Source of the DNA: Flammeovirgaceae bacterium
Lineage (GTDB): Bacteria; Bacteroidota; Bacteroidia; Cytophagales; Cyclobacteriaceae
NCBI GenBank assembly: GCA_013204595.1
Contig: JABMNK010000084.1
Coordinates: 1 to 45,307 of the forward strand
DNA: 45,307 nt
Direction: 5' to 3'
In this document: positions 1 to 8,159 of the stretch, in pieces
Position numbering within the stretch: the stretch's first letter is position 1
Layout of the letters: each line of letters opens with the position of its first letter
The notes under the pieces: generated by a model
Databases searched by the model: none
Seen by the model: only the letters and a program-made list of their open reading frames with translations
Told to the model about the DNA's origin: nothing
Position numbers and translations under genes: made by a program

Positions 1-57
1 CGCAGTACAGGCAACTGCAAATTCGCTTAAAATAATTAGTATAAATAAATTTTTCAT
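1..57 (-). CDS. Partial lipoprotein (N-terminus only)
   Basis: On the minus strand an ATG at 57 opens a 19-codon frame that runs off the left edge. It encodes a basic start (MKN), a hydrophobic stretch and a Cys at residue 17 in the context FAVAC, which looks like a type II (lipoprotein) signal peptide. Only the leader is in the window, so the function cannot be read. The lipobox is not ideal (Ala rather than Leu at -3), so a chance ORF is possible. Confidence 0.45.
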   Translation of the reverse strand, partial: MKNLFILIILSEFAVACTA

Positions 58-982
58 TTCATTTGTTAGTTTAGATTATAGCTTGAAATTACTCTATTTC
101 ACCGATATAAAAATTTATAGTTACGATTTTTTTATGAATAAAAATTAAAATATTTTTTTTTAATGGTCATTTTTCGTGATAAAAGAGCTTATTAAAACAT
201 AAAGACTAATGAATTAAGTTTACCTGTAGTAATAAGCACATTGCCATTGGAAGTAAAGAATTGGTCACATTATTTCTGCGAATTTGCGATGCGCTTCATT
301 GCGATCTAATTTGATTTTTTTGTTGATAATTTTAGAGAGGAGGTCAATAGCAACACCACGGCATTAGCGTATGCGGCTTCTTTTCGAAAAGAGCTGGTAA
401 TGCTAGAATCATTATGAATCGAAAAGTCATTGATGCCAGGCTCACCTTCGAAAGCGATTATTTATTTATAATATCCGAATCAGGGAAGCCCAATTGGGGA
501 TCTTGTTTGACCCAAAGGTTTTTGATTAAATGAATGTATACGATATTGAATTCGTACGGTCGCCAAGTAATACGCATTTGAAAACCAAAGATCCTACTGT
601 ACTTTGGCTACTAAGTCAAGTGACATACATTATTTGAAAACCGTGAATTATGGTCAAATAGGATCGTTTATAAAATTGAGGGAAAAGACAGTCCAAACAC
701 TGCTTATTTTGGATGAAGCCTTTACATTGAAGTAATTATATGGTTCTTAACTCAAATTTCTGTGGACAATCTCTTTCCATCTACCTCATGAGTACGCTCC
801 TCTTAATTTTTTCCAAATAACCATATCATTTTCTGAATTACTCAAGCTTATTAATTATTGACAATTCGCTGGTCGTCCAATTATGAAACCATTAACATTT
901 ATTTATGTTATTTTGTAACCTACGATTTGAATTATTCGTTAACCATGCGTAATTATATTCTTAAAAAACCTTTAATCTGATT
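58..982. other. Long gap without an intact gene
   Basis: More than 900 bases without an intact ORF. The middle part (about 265-800) holds the broken minus-strand coding sequence listed separately. The rest (58-264 and 800-982) is very AT-rich; I see no RNA gene or clear terminator in it. The last 100 bases should contain the promoter of the gene at 983, but no convincing TAnnTTTG box with a properly spaced upstream element was found. Confidence 0.6.
265..800 (-). pseudogene. Decayed gene, unknown family, several frameshifts
   Basis: Read on the minus strand, successive open stretches lie in different frames but join into one protein-like sequence. 607-461 encodes a segment containing ITWRPYEFNIVYIHLIKNLW and ending QDPQLGFPDSDIINK. 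458-309 continues in another frame with FEGEPGINDFSIHNDSS and FRKEAAYANAVV. About 333-265 continues in the third frame with AIDLLSKIINKKIKLDRNEA and a TGA stop. Upstream, about 800-655, are shorter open pieces (EVDGKRLS, KASSKISSVWTVFSLNF). At least two indels are needed to join the main pieces. I do not recognise the family; the pattern around GINDFSIHND loosely recalls the C-terminus of nucleoside phosphorylase-like proteins, which is only a guess. Confidence 0.5.
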
Positions 983-1732
983 ATGAAAAAAATTAAAATC
1001 TTAAGTGTGGCGCTCTTTTTGTTAATGACTCAAATGAGTTTTGGTCAAAGCGCAGAGGAAATCATTTCAAATTATTTTGAAAATACAGGGGGCTTTGAGA
1101 ATTGGGGGCAATTGGAGGGAATAAAAACTTCTGCCAAATTGAATCAAGGGGGGATGGAAATGCCATTAGATATCTATCAAATGAAGGACGGCAGACAAAT
1201 GACGGTCATAAATTTCCAAGGTAAGGAAATCAAAGAAGGTGTGTTTGATGGAGAGAATTTGTGGTCGCATAATTTCATGACCATGGAAGCGGAAAGAAGT
1301 GATGCCGAAACTACGGATAATTTTAAATTGGGTCTAAATGATTTTCCAGATTCCTTTTTTAACTACGCAGAAAAAGGATATTCTTTGGAATTTATGGGGA
1401 CTGAAAGTTTTGAAGGAAGTGAAACTTATAAATTGAAATTGACTAAAGAACCGATCACGGTTGAAGGTAGTCAAGAGCAAGACATTACTTTTTATTTTTT
1501 CGATACTGAAAATTTCGTTCCTATTGCGATGCACCAAGAAATCAAGGCGGGACCTGCCAAAGGCATGATATCCGAAATTACTTTTAGTGACTATCAAGAA
1601 GTGGGGGGTCTGTACTTCCCTTACGCAATGACCCAAGGAGTCAAAGGGCAGCCAGGCACGCCTATTGCAATAGACAAAATTGAATTAAACCCCAAAGTGG
1701 ATGCGGCTCAGTTTATCTTTCCTGAAAAGTAA
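983..1732 (+). CDS. LolA-like secreted protein
   Basis: 249 residues with a clear Sec signal peptide (MKKIKILSVALFLLMTQ, cleavage near SFGQ). The mature part is rich in beta-strand patterns and resembles the outer-membrane lipoprotein-sorting (LolA/RseB-like fold) proteins that Bacteroidota encode in many copies beside peptidase or exoprotein genes. A helical start (residues 24-36, AEEIISNYFENTGG) precedes strands with alternating hydrophobics. The gene ends 36 nt before the sortilin-like gene at 1769 on the same strand, so the two are probably co-transcribed. Whether it really carries lipoproteins cannot be told; many members of this fold have no known ligand. ATG start; the poor SD is normal for the phylum. 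Confidence 0.7.
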   Translation: MKKIKILSVALFLLMTQMSFGQSAEEIISNYFENTGGFENWGQLEGIKTSAKLNQGGMEMPLDIYQMKDGRQMTVINFQGKEIKEGVFDGENLWSHNFMTMEAERSDAETTDNFKLGLNDFPDSFFNYAEKGYSLEFMGTESFEGSETYKLKLTKEPITVEGSQEQDITFYFFDTENFVPIAMHQEIKAGPAKGMISEITFSDYQEVGGLYFPYAMTQGVKGQPGTPIAIDKIELNPKVDAAQFIFPEK

Positions 1733-1768
1733 CCTCAATTTTTTCTCACCCAACAATAAAAAAAAGCA

Positions 1769-4700
1769 ATGAGAATATCCTTTTTTTTACTAATCATGTG
1801 CTTAGTATTTAAACAGCATGTTTACGCCCAGAAGACATCATCGGATTCTGGAAAAGAACTATTTGGAGATCTGACTGCCAGACACATAGGTCCGGCTTTA
1901 ATGAGTGGGAGGATCAATGACTTGGAACTTCATCCCTCAAATAGTAAAATTATTTACGCTGGCGCTGCAGGCGGTGGCGTATGGAAATCCAATGACGGTG
2001 GCGCTACTTTCAACCCTATTTTTGACGAGTATTGTCAGTCGATAGGCACCATCAAATTGGATCCCAATGATCCTGATAATGTTATTTATGTAGGAACTGG
2101 AGAAACGTGGACCCGGAACAGCGTTTCTTATGGAGATGGTCTTTACAAGAGCATAGATGGTGGTTTGAATTGGAAAAATATTGGGCTTAAAAATTCTGAA
2201 CGAATTGCTGATATTGTCATAAACTCAAACAATTCGCTGGAAATTTATGTGGGTGTTTTGGGGGCGTTATGGGGAGATAGTGAAGAGCGAGGGGTTTTTA
2301 AATCCATTGATGGAGGCGAAACGTGGACCAAAGTGCTTTACATCAATCCGAAAACAGGATGTGCAGACCTCATCATGGATCCAACAGATCCCACTATTCT
2401 TTACGCTTCCATGTGGGAATTCAGAAGGACTGGTTGGTCTTTTGATTCAGGAGGAGAAAATAGTGCGCTTTACAAATCTACGGATGCTGGAAAAACATGG
2501 AATAAAATTCAAAAAGGCTTTCCAGAGGGAAAATTGGGAAGACTCGGAATCGCATTGGCACCAAGTAATCCAAAAATTCTTTACACCGTCATAGAAGCGG
2601 AAAAGAACGAACAAAAGGGTCTCTACCGTAGTTCCAATTCGGGAGAAAGTTGGGAACAATTGAATAATGATTTTGGGATCACTGTTCGACCTTTTTACTT
2701 TTCAAGAATTGTGGTGGATCCAAAAGATGAAAATGTAATCGTCAAAGGGGGCTTATCGGGTTCTATCTCCAGAGATGGGGGCAAAACCTTCAAGGGTCTT
2801 GGCAATATGCACAGCGATATCCATGATATAGCGTTTTCAAATTTGAATTCAGACTTGATGTTTGTAGGGACTGATGGGGGCGTTTATCGAAGCTGGAACG
2901 GAGGCACCACTATGGAGATTGTGGAGAACCTGCCGTTAGCGCAATTCTATGAAATCAGTGTGGATAATGAAACTCCTTACAACGTTTATGGGGGATTACA
3001 AGACAATGGATCTTGGTATGGCCCTTCTTCTTCGCCAGGCGGCGTAGAGGCCAGAGATTGGAATTCTGTAGGGGCTGGCGATGGATTTAGGGTGTTGAAG
3101 CATGCGACCAAAAGCATTATTTATTCGGAAATGCAAGGTGCTGAAAATGTTTGGAGAATAGACACAGAAAAACAGCTTGTAAAGACGATTCAGCCGTTGC
3201 CAACCATCTCACAAGCCAAATTGAGGTTCAATTGGAATGCCGCCATGGCCTTAAGTCCGAGACGGCCAGATCGACTTTATATGGGTAGCCAATATTTACA
3301 TCTTTCAGAGGATATGGGGGAATCATGGGTGGTTATATCACCAGATTTGACAACCAATGATCCGGATAAGCAAAATCAAGATAATTCTGGAGGACTCTCC
3401 AAAGACAATTCTGGGGCAGAGAATCATACCACAATTTATACCATAGCAGAGTCCCCTTTGGATGCCGAGGTGATATGGGTGGGTACAGACGACGGCAATG
3501 TGCAGGTCACTAGAGATGGCGGTAAGAATTGGACCAATACGGTCGCCAATATTCCAGATTTACCTAAAAGCACTTGGTGTTATCATATTGAGGCGAGTGA
3601 ACTTGACAAGGGGACTGCATATGCAGTTTTTGATGGCCATACCAATAATGATAAAACACCTTATGCTTATAAAACGGAAGACTATGGACAAAGCTGGAAG
3701 AGCATTATTACAAATGAGATAGTAGGCGTCGTTCGCAATATACAAGTGGATTATGTCAATCCAAATCTATTGTTTTTGGGAACAGAATTTGGGTTATATA
3801 TCACGATGGATGGCGGAGATAAATGGCACAATTTTACCAATAACATGCCGCCAGTTGCTACCCATTTTATTGCGTTACAAAAAACAACCAATGACCTCGT
3901 GTTAGGGACCCATGGTAGAGGCATTATTATTATTGATGACGTATCGCCCTTAAGAGAATTAACGAAGGAAGTGATGTCCAAGCCATTGTATTTCTTTGAG
4001 AGCAGTCCAACCCAAATTAAAGATACGGATTCTTTTTCCGGAGGATTTGGGAATGAAACGCAATTCGTTGGAGGCAATTCGTCTTCTCAGGTTCAATTAA
4101 AATATTACCTGAGCAAGCGACATACTTTTGGTAAGATGATCATGTATATTTTAGATAGCAAAGGGGATACCATCACGAATCTCACCCCGGGTAAGTCTAA
4201 AGGAATCAACATTGTCCAATGGTCTTACTCTAGAAAACAGCCAAAAGTAGCCAAGGGGAAAACCTTCTCATTTGGAGGATTTACCACACCAAAAATGTCT
4301 GCAGGGACTTATCGAGCCCTACTAGTTAAAGGAAAAGACACCTATGAACAAACGTTTGAACTAGTTTATGATCCAAAGAGTTCAATTTCTTTAGATGAGC
4401 GAAAAATGAAAGATCAGGCCGTCATGGAATTGTATAAAATGATTGAGGATTTGGCCTACCTAGTTTATGAGACCGATGAATTAATCGTGTACACGGAAGG
4501 GGCAAATAAGAAAAAGGCCTTTAATGAACTCAATCGATTGAAAGAAACCATGGTCATTACTACGGGTGATAACTATGTAGGTGCCGCAGAGCCACAGCTC
4601 AGAGAAAAAATGACGGCTATTTTTCAGAGAATTGAAAATAATTTCGGAAAACCGACCCCCACAGAGCTATCAAATGTATCACTGATCAGTGGGCAATTTG

Positions 4701-4798
4701 GTGAGGCCAAAACAAATTTTGAGGCCATTAAAAGGAAGTACAGACTAGCAAATGCGGTGTCATTAATGAGCTATCAAGACTTCATTAAGAGCAACTAA
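1769..4798 (+). CDS. Sortilin/VPS10-like BNR-repeat exoprotein
   Basis: 1009 residues with a Sec signal (about residues 1-20, ending VYAQ). The body is a multi-bladed beta-propeller: at least ten Asp-box motifs of the S-x-D-G-G-x-T-W type are visible, e.g. SNDGGATF, SIDGGLNW, SIDGGETW, STDAGKTW, SRDGGKTF, TRDGGKNW, TEDYGQSW and TMDGGDKW. These span about residues 70-690, followed by a beta-sandwich-like region and a helical C-terminus. Such proteins are usually annotated as glycosyl hydrolase, VPS10 or WD40/YVTN/BNR-like; no catalytic activity is established from the Asp boxes, which are structural. A paralogue lies at 30483-33659. It follows the LolA-like gene closely and is followed by a terminator at 4812. 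Likely exported; substrate unknown. Confidence 0.85.
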   Translation: MRISFFLLIMCLVFKQHVYAQKTSSDSGKELFGDLTARHIGPALMSGRINDLELHPSNSKIIYAGAAGGGVWKSNDGGATFNPIFDEYCQSIGTIKLDPNDPDNVIYVGTGETWTRNSVSYGDGLYKSIDGGLNWKNIGLKNSERIADIVINSNNSLEIYVGVLGALWGDSEERGVFKSIDGGETWTKVLYINPKTGCADLIMDPTDPTILYASMWEFRRTGWSFDSGGENSALYKSTDAGKTWNKIQKGFPEGKLGRLGIALAPSNPKILYTVIEAEKNEQKGLYRSSNSGESWEQLNNDFGITVRPFYFSRIVVDPKDENVIVKGGLSGSISRDGGKTFKGLGNMHSDIHDIAFSNLNSDLMFVGTDGGVYRSWNGGTTMEIVENLPLAQFYEISVDNETPYNVYGGLQDNGSWYGPSSSPGGVEARDWNSVGAGDGFRVLKHATKSIIYSEMQGAENVWRIDTEKQLVKTIQPLPTISQAKLRFNWNAAMALSPRRPDRLYMGSQYLHLSEDMGESWVVISPDLTTNDPDKQNQDNSGGLSKDNSGAENHTTIYTIAESPLDAEVIWVGTDDGNVQVTRDGGKNWTNTVANIPDLPKSTWCYHIEASELDKGTAYAVFDGHTNNDKTPYAYKTEDYGQSWKSIITNEIVGVVRNIQVDYVNPNLLFLGTEFGLYITMDGGDKWHNFTNNMPPVATHFIALQKTTNDLVLGTHGRGIIIIDDVSPLRELTKEVMSKPLYFFESSPTQIKDTDSFSGGFGNETQFVGGNSSSQVQLKYYLSKRHTFGKMIMYILDSKGDTITNLTPGKSKGINIVQWSYSRKQPKVAKGKTFSFGGFTTPKMSAGTYRALLVKGKDTYEQTFELVYDPKSSISLDERKMKDQAVMELYKMIEDLAYLVYETDELIVYTEGANKKKAFNELNRLKETMVITTGDNYVGAAEPQLREKMTAIFQRIENNFGKPTPTELSNVSLISGQFGEAKTNFEAIKRKYRLANAVSLMSYQDFIKSN

Positions 4799-4811
4799 TG
4801 AGATTAGTGAT

Positions 4812-4842
4812 GGGCTATGTTTTTGGACATAGCCCGTTTTTT
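4812..4842 (+). terminator. Intrinsic terminator after the sortilin-like gene
   Basis: A perfect 8-bp stem GGGCTATG / CATAGCCC (4812-4819 and 4828-4835) with an 8-nt loop is followed by G and six T. It lies 13 nt after the stop codon at 4798, as expected of a rho-independent terminator. Confidence 0.85.
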
Positions 4843-5065
4843 GACCCATTGTAGTCCGATTTTTGGGCTTTTTTTTGAATTTTGCCACCTATTCAAATTA
4901 AATTACGACAATGGCTCCGCTCGCTTGATAGGTTTTAAGAGCTTGTTTCTAGCTGATCAGTAAGCTCTTTGTATTCAATATTGGGAAGTAAAGAAAAGAC
5001 TTAAAATAGCGAATTATTGAATCAAAGGGGTCTTATTGGCTATGTTGCTAAATAAATATAAACAG

Positions 5066-5887
5066 TTAGATCAAACCATTTCTTTTGCTGATCCCGTTTG
5101 CCGCTACATACCTTTTTTCTTTAATATTGGTATTCATTCGTTTTAAATTTTCAGATTGATCGAGCCAATTTTCTTTATGATGTAGGTGATATTGGACTGC
5201 ATAGTTTCTTACAGAATATAATTGATAATTCAGTCCTTTGAACCGCCAGGTAAGGTCTATGTCTTCACCTATGGCAGGGAGTTGGTAATCTTCATCAAAC
5301 CCGTTGATGTCATCCAATGCTTTTTTATAACAGCTAAAATTACAACCCTTTAGTTGATTCATTTTCCGGAGATTGGGCAGTATGCTCCAAAAAGAATTTG
5401 GCGAAATATAAATACCTTCTTCATAAAAAAGCGCGTGATCATTTTTAATGGCTCTGTAATTCTTAATAATTGATTTACTGAATTCATCAATCGACTGCGT
5501 ATTTCTTAGTTGCGTTGAAAACATTGGCCCAAGTTTGATCCGTTTTCCGGCCAATATTCGATTGGGTTGTGCGTGGTTCACATGATTTTCTAAAAAATGG
5601 GGATGCAGCACACAATCGCCATCAATAAAAATAAGATAGTCTGCAGGGGTATTTTTAATGGCAAAATTGAGGGACCTGTTTTTTCGCCATCCGATATCTT
5701 CTTGAGTAAAGTGAGTGAGAGGTAGTTTACCAGTATAATTACTTACAAAATCGTGCATTTCATCACTCTTACCATCTTCGGATATGATGATTTGAATATC
5801 AGAATGAGTTTGTTGTTCAACTGAGCGCAAAACGACCTCCAGGTCTTTAACATTTTTATAGACGGATATAATTAAGGCAGGATTCAA
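5066..5887 (-). CDS. Family 2 glycosyltransferase (downstream of pair)
   Basis: 273 residues, GT-A fold. The N-terminus (ALIISVYKNVKDLEVVLRSV) is the canonical nucleotide-sugar binding strand-helix. The metal-binding DxD motif is in FIDGDC (near residue 92), and a GEDIDLTWR segment near 208 is the acidic acceptor/catalytic motif of GT2 enzymes with a GT7-like C-terminal part. It likely transfers a sugar to an envelope glycan or glycolipid from the cytosolic face; donor and acceptor are unknown. The start is a TTG at 5887 whose last two bases share the upstream gene's TGA (TTGA overlap); no ATG occurs before residue 44, which would remove the first half of the fold. Translational coupling to the upstream GT2 is therefore likely. 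Confidence 0.85.
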   Translation of the reverse strand: MNPALIISVYKNVKDLEVVLRSVEQQTHSDIQIIISEDGKSDEMHDFVSNYTGKLPLTHFTQEDIGWRKNRSLNFAIKNTPADYLIFIDGDCVLHPHFLENHVNHAQPNRILAGKRIKLGPMFSTQLRNTQSIDEFSKSIIKNYRAIKNDHALFYEEGIYISPNSFWSILPNLRKMNQLKGCNFSCYKKALDDINGFDEDYQLPAIGEDIDLTWRFKGLNYQLYSVRNYAVQYHLHHKENWLDQSENLKRMNTNIKEKRYVAANGISKRNGLI

Positions 5888-6702
5888 TGTTGGCTTTTAT
5901 GTTGGATCCCGAAGTCTGTCCAGGATATTTTTTCTTTTTTGGTAATGTTTCTTATCGACATATTTTTATCAATGGAGGATTGCGTTTTGTAGCCTCTTGG
6001 ATGATCAAGGTGAACGCAAATGGCACTATAACGAATTTGCTTTGAGTAAATGCCGTAGTTCCAAAGCCGCTCTCCAAGTTCTCGGTCCTGACCACCATAC
6101 TGCATCCTTTCATCGAAACCATTGACGGCCAAGAGGTCCTTTTTCCAGCCGGATGAATTATGCCCGTTCCACGTAGCTTTGGTTGGTGTGAAAGTATTTA
6201 ATGCTTTGGAAAGCAATCCGCGTGCAGTGAGTTTCTTGTTTTTAAATGAGCTTCCCAATCCATGACGAGCAAGCCATTTCAATTCAAAACAATTGGCAAC
6301 TTCAATGTCTTGCTTATTGATTAGTTTACTAATATTCATGGGTAACATAAAATAGCCACCGGACAAAAAATGACCTGGCTTTTTGGCTTCATTGTGAATT
6401 TCCAAGAAATCTTTTCGTGGGATGCAATCCCCATCACTCATGACAACATAGGAACCTTTTGTAGCCAATAAGCCTTTATTCAAAATCTTGGATTTTTGAA
6501 ACCCGTCATCGGGCTGCCAAACGTGTTGAAGATTGAGAAGTTTGGCCGCTTGGAATTGGTCAATCAATGCCTTTGTTTTTGGGCCACTTCCATCATCTGC
6601 AATGACGATTTCAAAATCCTTGAAGGTCTGAAAACAATACCCCCAAAGCACTTTTTCCAACCAATCTTCGGCATTGTAGGTACTTAAAACAACAGAGATC
6701 AT
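5884..6702 (-). CDS. Family 2 glycosyltransferase (upstream of pair)
   Basis: 272 residues from ATG 6702; a TTG directly before it would add one residue. GT-A signatures: ISVVLSTYNAEDWLEKVL at the N-terminus, IADDGSG (first acidic motif), VMSDGDCIP (DxD) and a C-terminal NGFDERMQYGGQDRELGERL segment corresponding to the galactosyltransferase-type acidic ED motif region (here GQDRELG). It is related to, but clearly diverged from, its downstream partner, and the two overlap by 4 nt. Such pairs usually act one after the other on the same lipid-linked or outer-envelope glycan. No other polysaccharide genes surround the pair, so the product cannot be named. Confidence 0.85.
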   Translation of the reverse strand: MISVVLSTYNAEDWLEKVLWGYCFQTFKDFEIVIADDGSGPKTKALIDQFQAAKLLNLQHVWQPDDGFQKSKILNKGLLATKGSYVVMSDGDCIPRKDFLEIHNEAKKPGHFLSGGYFMLPMNISKLINKQDIEVANCFELKWLARHGLGSSFKNKKLTARGLLSKALNTFTPTKATWNGHNSSGWKKDLLAVNGFDERMQYGGQDRELGERLWNYGIYSKQIRYSAICVHLDHPRGYKTQSSIDKNMSIRNITKKEKISWTDFGIQHKSQH

Positions 6703-6947
6703 CAAATGCTAATTTTCTTAATCGAGCGGTAAAACTAGGCTAAGATATGAAAGAATAGACATTATTGGGTTCAAGGTTATTTGAAAAATTATTTTGTTGG
6801 CGATTGACAATATGTTTTGTTCTTTTTTTTGAAAAATTAGAATCAGATCAATTGAGGTACCTACTATCGTTTTTTGGTTTCGGTCACCAGAAAACTTTAT
6901 TTACCTCTTAAGGAGGATTTTAATGATAAAGTATTCAAACCATCTGA

Positions 6948-8096
6948 CTATTGGAGGAGTGAATTCAAAGGTATTTTCAGGAAAGTAAGAAGCCTATCGT
7001 CTTTTTCATAAAACAAGCCAACGGTGCTGTCATCAAGTTGTACCAAGTCGGAATAGGCCGATATCCCGGCATAAATTTCTTTTTCAAAAGGCCAACTGGC
7101 ACCTTCATTTCGACTGGCCTTGAGTGTCATTTTAATTCTTTCATCGGTACTGTTGGGCCCGCTATAGATCAGTAACGTGTCTTTGGAATTTTTAAATAAA
7201 ATGAGGCTAGATTGACAAACAGGACTGATAAGTGAATCGTCAAAATAGACCTCATCCCAAGTGACCCCTCCATCGGTACTTCTGGCAACAAGTCTTCTTT
7301 TGGTGGCCCCACTTTGCTGACGAATGTTGAGCATTACTTCCCCAGAATTCAAAAGCACCCCTATGGCTTCATTTGAGGAGGGAATGGGGACATCCTCGCT
7401 TACCTTCCAGGTTTTGCCGTGATCATCACTATAAAACCCATAGGCGTGATACTCGTTAAATTGATTTTGGGGAGGTCCAGTAGAGTGATTTGCAGGCACA
7501 TAAATTCTATTCTTGAAAGGTCCGCTGTCAAATTGGAGGGCATGTCCAGGTGTATTGGCATGCGTTCGCCAATCTTTTTCAGGAGAAAGCGAATATTGAT
7601 TGAAATGAACCGATTTTGAAATGTCCTGTGGAATCGACCAGTGCTGCCCTTGGTCTGTAGAGGTAATGTAATGAACCCCTCTCGCACCGTTCCCATTTCG
7701 AATCTCATTTTCAGTAGTTGTTCCCGTATTGTAAAACAAAAAAATACGGCCCAATGGGTATTCAGAATCAAGAAAATCCACCATAGGCGCAGGGTTACCT
7801 GCTTGTAAGGTGTCATAGTCTACCAACACCTTATAGGGCCCCCAGGTGGCCCCGCCGTCGTGGCTGATTTTCATCAAAAGATCCACATCTCCAAAATCAT
7901 TGCAACCTCTTTTTCTGCCTTCGGCAAATGCCATGAGACATTGATTGGTTACTTTTATGAGTGCAGGAATACGGTAACATTGGTAACCGTTTATGCCATT
8001 TTTAAACAGTATTTGCTCCTTAGAATCAGGTGTCCAACTCGTGGTATCTGGCCCAGTGAGTAATAAGAACATGAACATGCTATAAAGCGTTTTCAT
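6948..8096 (-). CDS. Exo-alpha-sialidase (GH33)
   Basis: 382 residues with an N-terminal hydrophobic leader. Family GH33 marks: the YRIPAL motif (first Arg of the triad, near residue 42), catalytic acid region FGDVDLL (about 68-73), Asp boxes SHDGGATW, STDQGQHW, SDDHGKTW and STDGGVTW, and a C-terminal YSDLVQLDDSTVGLFYEKD stretch typical of the catalytic Tyr/Glu end of bacterial sialidases. It should release terminal sialic acids from glycoproteins or glycolipids outside the cytoplasm. No sialic-acid lyase, epimerase or transporter is adjacent, so it may serve to unmask other sugars. Length is normal for a single-domain enzyme. ATG at 8096 chosen. Confidence 0.88.
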   Translation of the reverse strand: MKTLYSMFMFLLLTGPDTTSWTPDSKEQILFKNGINGYQCYRIPALIKVTNQCLMAFAEGRKRGCNDFGDVDLLMKISHDGGATWGPYKVLVDYDTLQAGNPAPMVDFLDSEYPLGRIFLFYNTGTTTENEIRNGNGARGVHYITSTDQGQHWSIPQDISKSVHFNQYSLSPEKDWRTHANTPGHALQFDSGPFKNRIYVPANHSTGPPQNQFNEYHAYGFYSDDHGKTWKVSEDVPIPSSNEAIGVLLNSGEVMLNIRQQSGATKRRLVARSTDGGVTWDEVYFDDSLISPVCQSSLILFKNSKDTLLIYSGPNSTDERIKMTLKASRNEGASWPFEKEIYAGISAYSDLVQLDDSTVGLFYEKDDRLLTFLKIPLNSLLQ

Positions 8097-8159
8097 TGTA
8101 TGACAATTAATCTTTGATTAGGTGTTTTAGGGCTAGGATTAAAAAAATCAAGTTACACT

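Noticed and set aside
3751-4077. 108-codon ORF antisense to the first sortilin-like gene
   Set aside because: Shadow of a conserved propeller coding sequence.
4913-4930. Five-codon ORF (MAPLA) after the terminator at 4842
   Set aside because: Too short to be supported; no matching downstream coding sequence.
4937-4969. AAGAGCTT/AAGCTCTT 8-bp inverted repeat as a terminator for the glycosyltransferase operon
   Set aside because: The loop is 17 nt and no T-run follows on the minus strand; it may be chance.
7400-7816. 138-codon minus-strand ORF overlapping the sialidase in another frame
   Set aside because: Same-strand out-of-frame shadow of GH33; no recognisable protein features.
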